Positions 12,611 through 22,500 of a stretch of DNA of 64,000 nt are shown in pieces. The DNA comes from Rehmannia glutinosa (Eukaryota; Streptophyta; Magnoliopsida; Lamiales; Orobanchaceae). The translations under genes and the position numbers were made by a program. The stretch lies in NCBI GenBank assembly GCA_016081115.2, contig JABTTQ020003451.1:22501-86500 (forward strand), read 5' to 3'. How positions within the stretch are numbered: the first letter of the stretch is position 1; each line of letters begins with the position of its first letter. Under the pieces are notes generated by a model. The model did no database searches, was not told the origin of the DNA, and was given only the letters and a program-made list of their open reading frames with translations.

Positions 12611-12725
12611 AAACCAGGACACTACGGTGAGACGTGAAAACACCCGATCCCATTCCGACCTCGATATGTGGAATCGTCTTGCACCATATGTACCGAGATT
12701 GTTCGAGAGACATGGTCAAAGCCCG
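12611..12725 (+). rRNA. rrn5: rrn5 copy 4
   Basis: Mitochondrial 5S rRNA sequence beginning AAACCAGGACACTACGG and ending TCAAAGCCCG. The following linker has GATTTAATATTC instead of GATTGAATGTTC before junction J1. Confidence 0.85.
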
Positions 12726-12745
12726 TGATTTAATATTCATTGAAG

Positions 12746-12898
12746 GGAGCGAACATGATTAGATACCTGGTAGTTCATGCCGTAAACGATGAGTGTTCGC
12801 TCTTGGTCTACGCAGATCGGGGGCCCGGCCTAACATGTGAAACACTCCGCCTGGGGAGTACGGTCGCAAGACCGAAACTTAAAGGAATTGATGGGGGC

Positions 12899-12934
<36 letters not shown>

Positions 12935-13841
12935 ACAACGCGCAATACCTTACTAGCCCTTGACATATGAACAACAAAACCCGCCCTTAACGGGATGGTA
13001 CTTACTTTCATACGGTGTTGCATGGCAATCGTCACCGTGTCGTGAGATGTTTGGTCAAGTCCTATAACGAGCGAAACCCTCGTTTTGTGTTGCCGAGATA
13101 TGTGCCTAAGGAGAAAGTCTTTGCAAATCAAGTGAGTCGAGGAGCCGAGTGACGCTGCTACTAATTGAGTGCTAGCACGAGTCTTTCGAATAAGGTAATC
13201 GGCGCGTTTAAGCCAAGCACTTTTCTAGTTAGCGCTTTAGTTGGATTTAGCTAGCGCGCTTGACTAATAAGATAGAAAGGGCTTTTCTCGCTTGTTTAGT
13301 AAAGTCTAGTTTTGGGCCAACTCTTGCAGGTGATGACGACGTCGAGTTGACGGCAGAGAAAGACTCGGCATTCAGAGATCCGCCTGGTGGTGTGGTACGA
13401 GTGGGTTTAGTACGCCCTCCAAAACGGCTCCAAAAGAAAGAAAAAGGTGCGTGCCACACTCACGAAGGACTTCCAGTGATACATCGGATGAAGGTGTGGA
13501 TGACGTCAAGTCCGCATGGCCCTTATGGGCTGGGCACACACGTGCTAAAATGGCAATTACAATGGGAAGCAAGGTCGTAAGGCGGAGTTTAATCCGGAAA
13601 GATTGCCTCGATTCGGATCGTTTTCTCGCAACGGGAACATGAAGTTGAAATCGCTAGTAATCGCAAGATCAAAGATGCCGCAGTTGAATATGTACTGGGC
13701 CCCGTACACACCGCCCGTCACACTCGGGAATTGGTTTTGCCCAAGCATCGGACCAATGATCACCATGACTTCCGTGTCACACTAGTGCCACAAAGGCTTT
13801 TGGTGGGCTTATTGGCGTATACCACGGTGGGGTCTTCGATC

Positions 13842-13877
<36 letters not shown>

Positions 13878-13896
13878 CGTGGGTCGGATTGAATCC
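12746..13896 (+). rRNA. rrn18: rrn18 3' portion, copy 4
   Basis: J1 to the 3' end. This copy keeps CTCCGCCTGGGGAGTACGG intact but has ATTGATGGGGG where the universal sequence is ATTGACGGGGG, a CpG-to-TpG change of the kind expected from methyl-cytosine deamination in nuclear DNA. Confidence 0.9.
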
Positions 13897-13954
13897 TTCG
13901 CGATGGAAATTCCTCTTCTCCCAACCAACACAGGGCTTAGAGAAAGGGACCAAA

Positions 13955-14024
13955 GTCCGTAGCTCGGTGGTTAGAGCAAAGGATCGAAAATCCATGTGTC
14001 AATGGTTCAATCCACTACTAAGCA
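13955..14024 (+). tRNA. trnF: tRNA-Phe(GAA)-like, copy 4
   Basis: The anticodon region reads GGATCGAAAATCC (GAA kept, loop altered) and the T arm GGTTCAATCC lacks one base. Position is between rrn18 copy 4 and rrn5 copy 5. Confidence 0.65.
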
Positions 14025-14090
14025 GCGAAGGGTCCAAAGGACACGAGCGCAAAAAAAAAGAGTTCATGTTCATCAATCGTAAATCAAGAC

Positions 14091-14204
14091 AAACCAGGCA
14101 CTACGGTGAGACGGAAAAACACCGATCCCATTTCGACCTTGATATGTGGAATCGTCTTGCACCATATGTACCGAGATTGTTCGGGAGACTTGGTCAAAGC
14201 CCGG
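14091..14204 (+). rRNA. rrn5: rrn5 copy 5
   Basis: Mitochondrial 5S rRNA sequence with several small lesions, including GAGACGGAAAAACACCG for GAGACGTGAAAACACCCG. Confidence 0.85.
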
Positions 14205-14222
14205 ATTGAATGTTCATTGAAG

Positions 14223-14370
14223 GGGAGCAAACAGATTAGATACCCTGGTAGTCCATGCCGTAAACGATGAGTGTTCGCCTGGTCTACGCAGATCGGGGCC
14301 CAGCTAACACGTGAAACACTCTCGGGGAGTACGGTCGCAAGACCGAAACTTAAAGGAATTGACGGGGCCT

Positions 14371-14403
<33 letters not shown>

Positions 14404-15354
14404 ACAATGCGCAAAACCTTACTAGCCCTTGACATATGAACAACAAAACCCGTCCCAACGGATGGTACTTACTTTCATACAAGTGTGTTGCATGGCTATC
14501 GTCACCGTGTCGTGAGATGTTTGGTCAAGTCCTATAACGAGCGAAACCTCGCTTTGTGTTGCCGAGATATGCGCTAAGGAGAAAGTCCTTGCAATCAAGT
14601 GAGCCGAGGAGCCGAGTGACGTGTGCTACTAATTGAGTGCCAAAGACGAGTCGTGATGTCGAATAAGGTAACCGGCGCCAAGCACTTTTCTAGTTAGCGC
14701 TTTAGTTTGATTGCAGCTAGCGCGCTTGACTAATAAGATAGAAAGGGCTTTTCTCGCTTGTTTAGTAAAGTCTAGTTTTGGGCCAACTCTCGCAGTGACG
14801 ACGACGCCGAGTTGACGGGGCAGAGAAAGACTCGGCATTCAGCGATCCGCCCGGTGGTGTGGTACGAGCGGGTTTAGTACGCCCTCCAAAAACAACTCCA
14901 AAAGAAAGAAAAAGGTGCGTTCCACACTCACGAAGGACTTCCAGTGATATACCGGGAGGAAGGTGGGGTTGACGTAAGTCCGCATGGCCCTTATGGGCCA
15001 CACACGTGCTACAATGGCAATTACAATGGGAAGCAAGGCCGTCAGAAGACGGAGCGAATCCGGAAAGATTGCCTGGATTCGGATTGTTCTCTCGCAACGG
15101 GAACATGAAGTTGGAATCGCTTAGTAATCGCGGATCGATGCCGGTGAATATGTACCTGGGGCCCCGTACACACCGCCCGTCACACCCGGGAATTGGTTTT
15201 GCCCAAGATCGGACCAATGATCACCCATGACTTCTGTACACACTAGTGCCACAAAGGCTTTTGGTGGGCTTATTGGCGTATACCACGGTGGGGTCTTCGA
15301 CTGGGGTGAAGTCGAACAAGGTAGCCTTAGGGGAACCCGGGCCGGATTGAATCC
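14223..15354 (+). rRNA. rrn18: rrn18 3' portion, copy 5
   Basis: J1 to the 3' end. The conserved CCGCCTGGGGAGT is reduced to CTCGGGGAGT, and GGATCAGCATGCCGCGG to GGATCGATGCCGG. The last copy of the longest uninterrupted run of module A. Confidence 0.9.
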
Positions 15355-15413
15355 TTCGCGATGGAAATGCCCTCTTCCCCAACCAACACAGGGCTTAGTG
15401 AAAGGGACCGAAA

Positions 15414-15486
15414 GTCCAGATAGCTCACCGGTTAGAGCAAAGGACTAAAAATCCTTGTGTCAATGGTTCAATCCACTTCTAAGCAG
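15414..15486 (+). tRNA. trnF: tRNA-Phe-like, copy 5
   Basis: The anticodon arm reads AAAGGACTAAAAATCCTT, so the first anticodon base G is replaced by A in the GAA position. It is otherwise similar to the other copies, with one base lost in the T loop. Confidence 0.6.
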
Positions 15487-15549
15487 CGAAGGGTCCAAAG
15501 GACACGAGCTACCAAAAAAGAGTTCATGTTCATCAATCGAAATCAAGAC

Positions 15550-15663
15550 AAACCGGCACTACGGTGAGACGTGAAAACACCCGATCCCATTCCGACCTTG
15601 ATATGTGGAATCGTCTTGCGCCATATGTACCGAGATTGTTCGGGAGACATGGTCAAAGCCCGG
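15550..15663 (+). rRNA. rrn5: rrn5 copy 6
   Basis: Mitochondrial 5S rRNA sequence. Unlike copies 2-5 it is followed by module B instead of J1, as in copies 1 and 8. Confidence 0.85.
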
Positions 15664-15719
15664 ATTGAATGTTCATTGAATGAGACAGATTTCAATAATT
15701 ATGCTATGAGTAACCTTTT

Positions 15720-15786
15720 GCGGCATGGCCGAGTGGTAAGCGCAGGGGAGTGCAAATCCTTTATCCCGTTCAAACCGAGTGGCGCT
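15720..15786 (+). tRNA. trnC: Plastid-type tRNA-Cys(GCA), copy 2
   Basis: GCGGCATGGCCGAGTGGTAA then GGGGAGTGCAAATCC (anticodon GCA). The T arm is eroded in the same place as in copies 1 and 3. Confidence 0.65.
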
Positions 15787-16757
15787 TGATCAATCTTTTT
15801 CTTGAAATGGCAAAATAGAAGAACCTAGCACGGGCGTAGAGGAAGTTGCTATTTTGAGATTTTCAAAGTTGCCTTTTTTTTCGGGAAGCGGAGTCTCGAA
15901 AAGAGCTTCAATTGTGTTATTCCCTTAGTTAGCGAGCCACCACCATAAATGACTTTCCCACCTAGGTGAACCCGAAGCTAGAGCACACACAAGGCACAAG
16001 GTAATCTTTGCCGAAGCACCACCGAAAAAAGAAATCCACTAGGGATTGGTCGAGATTCCAAAATTGGCACTTTTCAATCTATACCCTTAAACGCGACCAA
16101 GTCGTAAGACCTCCAAAGGAGACCAAAATGGACAAGATTGGTATCTTTCCGAGTGACCTTCCAGACCCAGGACGTGTTAACAACGGGGAGTTGAAGAATT
16201 CCGCCAGTGGACACCTTTTCGCTCAAGGCAAGAATACAAGCACCATCGAAGGAAGTCTAGCCAGCCCCGAACCCAAGATCTAAGGGACAGACACTCGGAG
16301 ATCTTTCAACTCCTCTCGATGCATACACATCGTCGTGAGGAAGTCGAAGCTCCCGAGGTTTCGCTTTCCTCTCTTTTCGAATAAATGAGATGAGGTATCC
16401 ACGAAGAGTTGGATGAAGAGAAAGACCATGACCATTCAAGAGTAAACCGGACATAGAATCTCTCAAGTGAGAATTCCTACGCCAATCAATTCACGAAAGA
16501 AGTCACCACCGACCCGAAAAGTGTAGAAAATAGCGCTAGCCTACTTATGAGCTATACCCATAAGACCGCACGGATGGTGAGCTCTCATTAGAGCTCGATA
16601 TAGATCGGACTTTAGTCCTTGCTCAATCCTCGCACCCTCTTAGGGAACTCCGCCGCTCCCCGATGATTGATGAGTCTTTCTTTAGTTGCCGATTTCAACT
16701 TCCACCTTGGTATAAGCTAGTTGATCGAGGCTATTCAAGATTGTTGATAGAACCCTA
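15787..16757 (+). repeat. Module B, copy 2
   Basis: Second copy of the rrn5/tRNA-Cys downstream flank. It ends at the same J2 breakpoint as copy 1, with the tRNA-Phe 3' remnant at about 16758-16775. The repeated breakpoint means the whole B-J2-rrn5 unit was amplified after J2 formed. Confidence 0.75.
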
Positions 16758-16843
16758 ATCCACTTCTAAGCAGCGAAGGGTCCAAAGGACACGAGCAAGA
16801 AAAAAAAAAAAAGAGTTCATGTTCATCAATCGGAAATCAAGAC

Positions 16844-16958
16844 AAACCGGACACTACGGTGAGACGTGAAAACACCCGATCCCATTCCGACCTCGATATG
16901 TGGAATCGTCTTGCACCATATGTACCGAGATTGTTCGAGAGACATGGTCAAAGCCCTG
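16844..16958 (+). rRNA. rrn5: rrn5 copy 7
   Basis: Mitochondrial 5S rRNA sequence downstream of the second J2 junction and followed by J1. It carries the GTTCGAGAGAC variant. Confidence 0.85.
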
Positions 16959-16974
16959 ATTGAATATTCATTGA

Positions 16975-17884
16975 AGGAGCGAACATGATTAGATACCCTG
17001 GTAGTCCATGCCGTAAACGATGAGTGTTCGCCCTTGGTCTACGCAGATCGGGGCCCAAAGCCTAACACGTGAAACACTACGCCAGGGAGTACAAATGCAA
17101 GACCGAAACTCAAAGGAATTGACAGGGCCCCGCACAAGCGGTGGAGCATGTGCTTTAATTCGAGCATAACGCGCAAAACCTTACCAAGCCTTGACATATG
17201 AACAACAAAACCCGTCCTTAACGGGATGGTACTTACTTTCATACGTGTGTTGCATGGCTATCGTCACCCGGTCGTGAGATGTTTGGTCAAGTCCTATAAC
17301 GAGCGAAACCCTCGCGTTCAGGTTGTTCTTTGAGACATGCACCTAAGGAGAAAGTCTTTGCAACCAAGTGAGCCGAGAGAGCCGAGTGACGTGCAGGTGC
17401 TACTAATTGAGTGCCACAAGACATATGTGCTATCGTAATAAGGTAACCGGCGCCTTTTGAAGCACTTTTCTAGTTAGCGCTTTGGTTTGATTGTAGCTAG
17501 CGCTTGACTAATAAGATAGAAAGGGCTTTTCTCGCTTGTTTAGTAAAGTCCGATTTTGGGCCAACTCTTTGTGACGACGACGCGAGTTGACGGCAGAGAA
17601 AGACTCGGCATTCGTGTGATCTACCCGGTGGTGTGGTATGTAGTGGGTTTAGTACGCCCTCCAAAATGGCTCCGAAAGAAAGAAAAAGGTGCGTGCCGCA
17701 CTCACGAAGGATCGCTGGTATACCGAGGAAGGTGGGGATGACGTCAAGTCCGCATGGCCCTTATGAGCTGGGCCACACACGTGCTATAATGGCAATTACA
17801 ATGGGAAGCAAGGCCAGAAGGCGGAGCTTAATCCGGAAAGATTGCCTCGGCCGGATAGTTCTCTCGCAACTCGGGAACATGAAC

Positions 17885-17927
<43 letters not shown>

Positions 17928-18127
17928 TGTACCGGGCCCGTACACACCGCCCGTCACACCGGGAATTGGTTTTGCCCGAAGCATCGGACCAATGATCACC
18001 CATGACTTCGTGTCACACTAGTGCCACAAAGGCTTTTGGTGGGCTTATTGGCGATACCACGGTGGGGTCTTCGATGGGTAAAGTCGTAACAAGGTAGCCG
18101 TAGGGGAACCGTGGGTGGATTGAATCC
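16975..18127 (+). rRNA. rrn18: rrn18 3' portion, copy 6
   Basis: J1 to the 3' end. It is the only copy that keeps GGATCAGCATGCCGCGG. It also has TACAAATGCAAGACCG for TACGGTCGCAAGACCG and a distinct segment CGCGTTCAGGTTGTTC. Confidence 0.9.
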
Positions 18128-18186
18128 TTCGCGATGGAAATGCAATCTTCCCCAACCAACACAGGGCTTAGAGAAAGGGACTGAAA

Positions 18187-18258
18187 GTCCAGGTAGCTCA
18201 CCGTTAGAGCAAGGGATCAAAATCCTTGTGTCAATGGTTCGAATCCACTTCTAAGCAG
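18187..18258 (+). tRNA. trnF: tRNA-Phe-like, copy 6
   Basis: GTCCAGGTAGCTCACCGTTAGAGC, anticodon arm AAGGGATCAAAATCCTT (GAA disrupted), intact T arm GGTTCGAATCC and end TTCTAAGC. Confidence 0.6.
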
Positions 18259-18330
18259 CGGAAGGGTCCAAAGGACACATAGCCGATAAAAAAAAAAAAA
18301 GAGTTTCTGTTCATCAATCGAAATCAAGAC

Positions 18331-18444
18331 AAACCGGCACTACGGTGAGACGTGAAAACACCCGATCCCATTCCGACCTCGATATGTGGAATCGTCTTGC
18401 GCCATATGTACCGAGATTGTTCGGGAGACATGGTCAAAGCCCAG
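18331..18444 (+). rRNA. rrn5: rrn5 copy 8
   Basis: Last mitochondrial 5S rRNA copy of the array, followed by module B and then by the flank that is not repeated. Confidence 0.85.
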
Positions 18445-18501
18445 CATTGAATGTTCATTGAATGAGGCGATTTCAATAATTGTGCTATGAGTAACCTTTT
18501 T

Positions 18502-18567
18502 GCGGCATGGCCGAGTGGTAAGCAGGGACCGCAAATCCTTTATCCCGCTTCAAACCGAATGGCACTT
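18502..18567 (+). tRNA. trnC: Plastid-type tRNA-Cys(GCA), copy 3
   Basis: GCGGCATGGCCGAGTGGTAA and CCGCAAATCC (anticodon GCA). Same erosion of the acceptor 3' strand as copies 1 and 2. Confidence 0.65.
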
Positions 18568-19535
18568 GATCAATCTTTTCTTCTTGAGTTGGCAAAATAG
18601 AAGAACCCAAAGACGGGCGTAGAGGAAGTTGCTATTTTGAGATTTTCAAAGTTGCCTTTCTTTCGCAGGAAGGAGTCTCGAAAAGAGCTTCAATTGTGCT
18701 ATTCCCTTAGTTAGCGAGCCACCACCATAAACACTTTCCCACCTAGGTGAACCCGAAGCTAGAGCACACACAAGGCACAAGGTAATCTTTGCCGTAAGAC
18801 CACCTTAAAAAAGAAATCCACTAGGGATTGGTCGAGATTCCAAAATTGGCACTTTTCAATCTATACCCTTAAACGCGACCAAGTCGTAAGAACTCCAAAG
18901 GAGACCAAAACGGACAAGATTGGTATCTTTCCGAGTGACCTTCCAGACCCAGACGTGTTAACAACAGGGGAGTTGAAGAATTCTCGCCAGTGGACACCTT
19001 TTCGCTCAAGGCAAGAATACAATACCATCGAAGGAAGGCTAGCCTCCCGAACCCAAGATCTAAGGGACAGACACTCGGTGAGATCTTTCAACTCCTCTCG
19101 ATGCATACACATCGTCAAGAGGAAGTCGAAGCTCCCGAGGTTTTGTTTCCTCTCTTCCGAATAAATGAGATGAGGTATCCACGAAGAGTTGGATGAAGAG
19201 AAAGACCATGACCATTCAAGGGGTAAATCGGACATAGAATCTCTCGAATTGAGAATTCCTACGCCAATCAATTCGCGAAATAAGCCACCACCCCGACCCG
19301 AAAAGTGTAGAAAAGCAGAGAAAGCGCTAGCCTACTTATGAGCTATACCCATAAGATCCGACGGATGGTGAGCTCTCCTAAGAGCTCGATATAGATCGGA
19401 CTTTAGTCCTTGCTCAATCCTCGTACCCTCTTAGGGAACTCCGCCGCTCCCGATGATTGATGAGCCTTTCTTTTGTTGTTGAATTCATCTTCCACCCTTG
19501 GTATAAGCTAGTTGATCATAAAGGCTATTCAAGAT
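18568..19535 (+). repeat. Module B, copy 3, continuing into unique flank
   Basis: Third copy of the downstream flank. Here ...CTATTCAAGATTGTTGATAT continues into sequence seen nowhere else in the window, so this end probably shows the arrangement before the J2 rearrangement. Confidence 0.7.
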
Positions 19536-19540
19536 TGTTG

Positions 19541-22500
19541 ATATCCTTTTTGTACGCTAGGTTGTATAAGGAAGAATGAATCTATGATAATAAATAGGAA
19601 AGCTGGATTAAATGATATAAAAGTGGACCCTAGCTAGAAGGTAAAAACTATGACTTCCTTAGCCGATGGAAAGGAGGTACTCTTGGACAAGCTGACTAGC
19701 AAAGGCTTAGGATTATCGTAGAGACTTTTGATTTTGTTTGGTTTGTTGCTTAGTTGCTTATATGCATGTCTCGTGCAAGACTAAGTTCTCCGTAGGTTGA
19801 CTAGTTTTTGTAGGATAGGAGTTGGTTCTAGTCAACTCGTCAATCTCAAAAAAAGGGCTAGACGCACCTCTTCTCACGCATACGTCGTGACGCCCTTACG
19901 ACGCTTCTTTTCCACTTATACTAGCCAAGGTTAGAACTAGTTGGAAAAAACAATAGGATACGAAACGATCTTTGCCATCGCTTCTTCTCGCCTCCCTCGC
20001 TTGTGAGGGGGCTAACGCTAATGAAATTCTCTTTTTTTTCTCGAACTCGTGGGTCACCATGGATAGGAGCGAATGCGATTTGCAAAGTGGAAGTTTGAAT
20101 TGTGAATGCCCTCTTCTTCGGTGGAGCGATTGAATACCTCTTTGCGCTTATTGCTTATTGACTAGAGTTAGTGATGAAAAAAGGTATGTGCGAAAGGTCG
20201 ATTTCCCAAAGCGTAAAGCACTCTTTCAAATGCGCAAAGAGGAAACAAGCAGTGCATAGTCTCATTAAAGCTAAGCGCATGCCATTCCAGTCTCTCCTCT
20301 ATCGAATCGTGATGGAATACCTTTTTCTCGTTAAGCCGCTGCTCAAAGTGGGAAGACTCTAATGGGCTTTCTTTGTTCCCCTATATGAGAATATCCTACC
20401 TAGTACTACCATCCGCTAGGCTAAAGACGTTAGCGAGTACTATTGGTAAGCCCTTTGTAACACCAACCATCTAGTTTCCTTACATTGCTAATGCCTTTTA
20501 TTGACCTTCCTTTGATGTTTATTCCCCTTAGTCAAAGTCCTGTCTTTGAGGTTAGGTGTTTACCTTTCTCGGGGCTATCCATTCAAAACTAAAAAAAAGA
20601 ATCTTATTCTAATTCTTTTCTTAGGCAAACGAAGTTGGCAAGCTAGTTTGAAAGAAAAGATCCGAGTTAATCCAAGACTTTTGCCCGCTTTGATTAGACT
20701 TTGCCTGGGGAAGAACTCAAAAAAGAAAGCATTTAAGTTGAAGTAAGTAAGTCGGATTTGCGAGCCTTTGGGCTTAGAATCGCTCTTTGCTAATACACTC
20801 GGATGGCTTAGAATCAATGCTTTGACCGCTAATGTCAATCCAAGACCTCTCCCCCATAGTAGTGGGGATAGCCAAAGATGCTACTTCCCAAACCCCACGT
20901 CGACTACGTAACCACTTGGTTTGGTACATTCTTTTAGCCCTTTACTTTCACATTAAATCAATGATAGCCCCCTCATTTGGGTAAAGAAAAGAACTAAATG
21001 TAAGGAGTTTTTCTGGCAGGCCGTAGATCCCGATCCGGATGCCACGAAAATTTAGGAAGCCTTTTCTTAAAAGAGTTTGCGACCGGTGAGAAACCGGACG
21101 ACTTTCGGGTTAAAAGAACACCTTTCTCTTTCATATTGAGTCCTCGAGGTGTGGGTGCGGCCCACTTGGTGTCGGATCACCGACAGTCATCAATAGTCTT
21201 TCGCCGAGTACCTCCGGGGTTTTAGTGAACCCCGGGAGTTGTCGGCGCTCGATGATCCTCGTATTCCAAAGGTTTACCAAGGTGAAGCTTTTGGCAGTAT
21301 TCTCTTATTGTAGCTTTATCTACTTCAAGCTCTTCCGAGGGCCTTTGTTTGAGGTGAGATTCTATAGTTTGATGGTTACCTCTCGTACTCCTCTCCCTTC
21401 CTGTGAGCTAGGATAGAGTTCTATTTATCTTTCTTTCCTTCCGTTCAGGGGCACTCTAAAGGCTTTGCAACCTTTAGAGTCAAGTGTTGTACAGTAGTGT
21501 AGTCAGATCCCCTCTCGCTCTTTGATAGACATCTTTCGGTTCTCGGTCTCATCCGACGAACAATTTTGCCTTATTCTCGTGTCCTATCCTTCCTTACGGA
21601 TTCGGTTTTTCAAGGAGTAACGGCCCGTGTCTCCGGCCCGGGAGAACTTTACCTATAGCTAACCTAGAGAGCTTTACTTTAAGATAGCTCGGCAGCACTC
21701 TTCTTCGAAAAGAGGAGTTGCTTGCCTTACCTTACCCCACCAACCACCTTAGCGCCGGGAAGTTCTAGCAATGGGAAGCTAGGCAAAGGAAAAACTATAG
21801 AAAATTCATATTCATTAGATAAGAGATTGTGGATCCGTTTCTTAATGAAGACAAGCGGATTGGGACGATCAGTCGGGTTGAGGGGCGCAAAGACACCAAT
21901 AGGTGTGGATTGCCATTCTTTTACTCTTTGGGTAAAAGGGCAGAGCGCTCTTTCCTCTCACCAAGATTTACTAGTTGGGGTGGGGCAAACCTGTTCAAAC
22001 CAAATATCCAACAGACGCTTTCCTTAATGGCCGAACTCGACCTAGGAAGGGAAAGGAAAGCTTTGATACCGTAAGTCACGTAGTAAATGGATATTCCATG
22101 AGAGACCATAATACGACTTTTTTCACTCTACCACCATGATCGTGAGAAAGCGAAAGAGATTGATGGCACTAAGGGCTCGACCAAAGGAAGAGGGCGCTAA
22201 GTCACAATTGACGACTAACAAGAGAGGGCACAAAACTACCCTTTTTCGTAAGATTGCGAACTCGCTACTCCCCTACACGGGTTACCCCTAAAGGGAAAGG
22301 GATTAAAATAGAGTTTCCTAGCCTCTCCATGAAGGGCTCCCCTACGGGAGACCGAAAAAGACAAATTATTTGAACGGAAAGACGGCTAGAACGCCTTAGA
22401 TCTACTTGAGAATGGGTATCTCAGAAGTGGAAGAATGCCTTAGGCCAAGTAGAACCAATGATTTCACACTGCACCCATCGAAAAGGAAGCCGAAGAGCTC

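Larger units (their letters stand above)
7841..19540 (+). repeat. Composite tandem array of mitochondrial rrn18-trnF-rrn5
   Basis: Two modules build this array. Module A (about 1.47 kb) is the 3' part of rrn18, a tRNA-Phe and rrn5. It repeats head to tail through junction J1, where rrn5 plus about 18 bases runs straight into the internal rrn18 segment GATTAGATACCCTGGTAG. Module B (about 1.08 kb) is the flank downstream of rrn5 with a tRNA-Cys. Two of its three copies end at junction J2, where ...GATTGTTGATAGAACCCTAAT leads into the last third of tRNA-Phe. The order is A(short)-B-[rrn5-A-A-A-A]-B-[rrn5-A]-B. Only the last B continues into different DNA at about 19540, so that join is probably the original flank. 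The 5' half of rrn18 is absent from every copy. Confidence 0.85.

Noticed and set aside
7598..18220. Many 60-159 codon open frames across the rDNA array
   Set aside because: They are readings through rRNA and differ between copies because of indels; none is conserved across all copies.
7841..19540. The window start as a true mitochondrial contig with functional rRNA genes
   Set aside because: Every rrn18 lacks its 5' half and carries indels in universal blocks, the tRNAs are damaged, and a copia solo LTR with target duplication lies in the same block.
7841..19540. CRISPR-like or satellite repeat
   Set aside because: The repeated units are 1.1-1.5 kb and consist of recognisable rRNA and tRNA genes; there are no short repeats with unique spacers.
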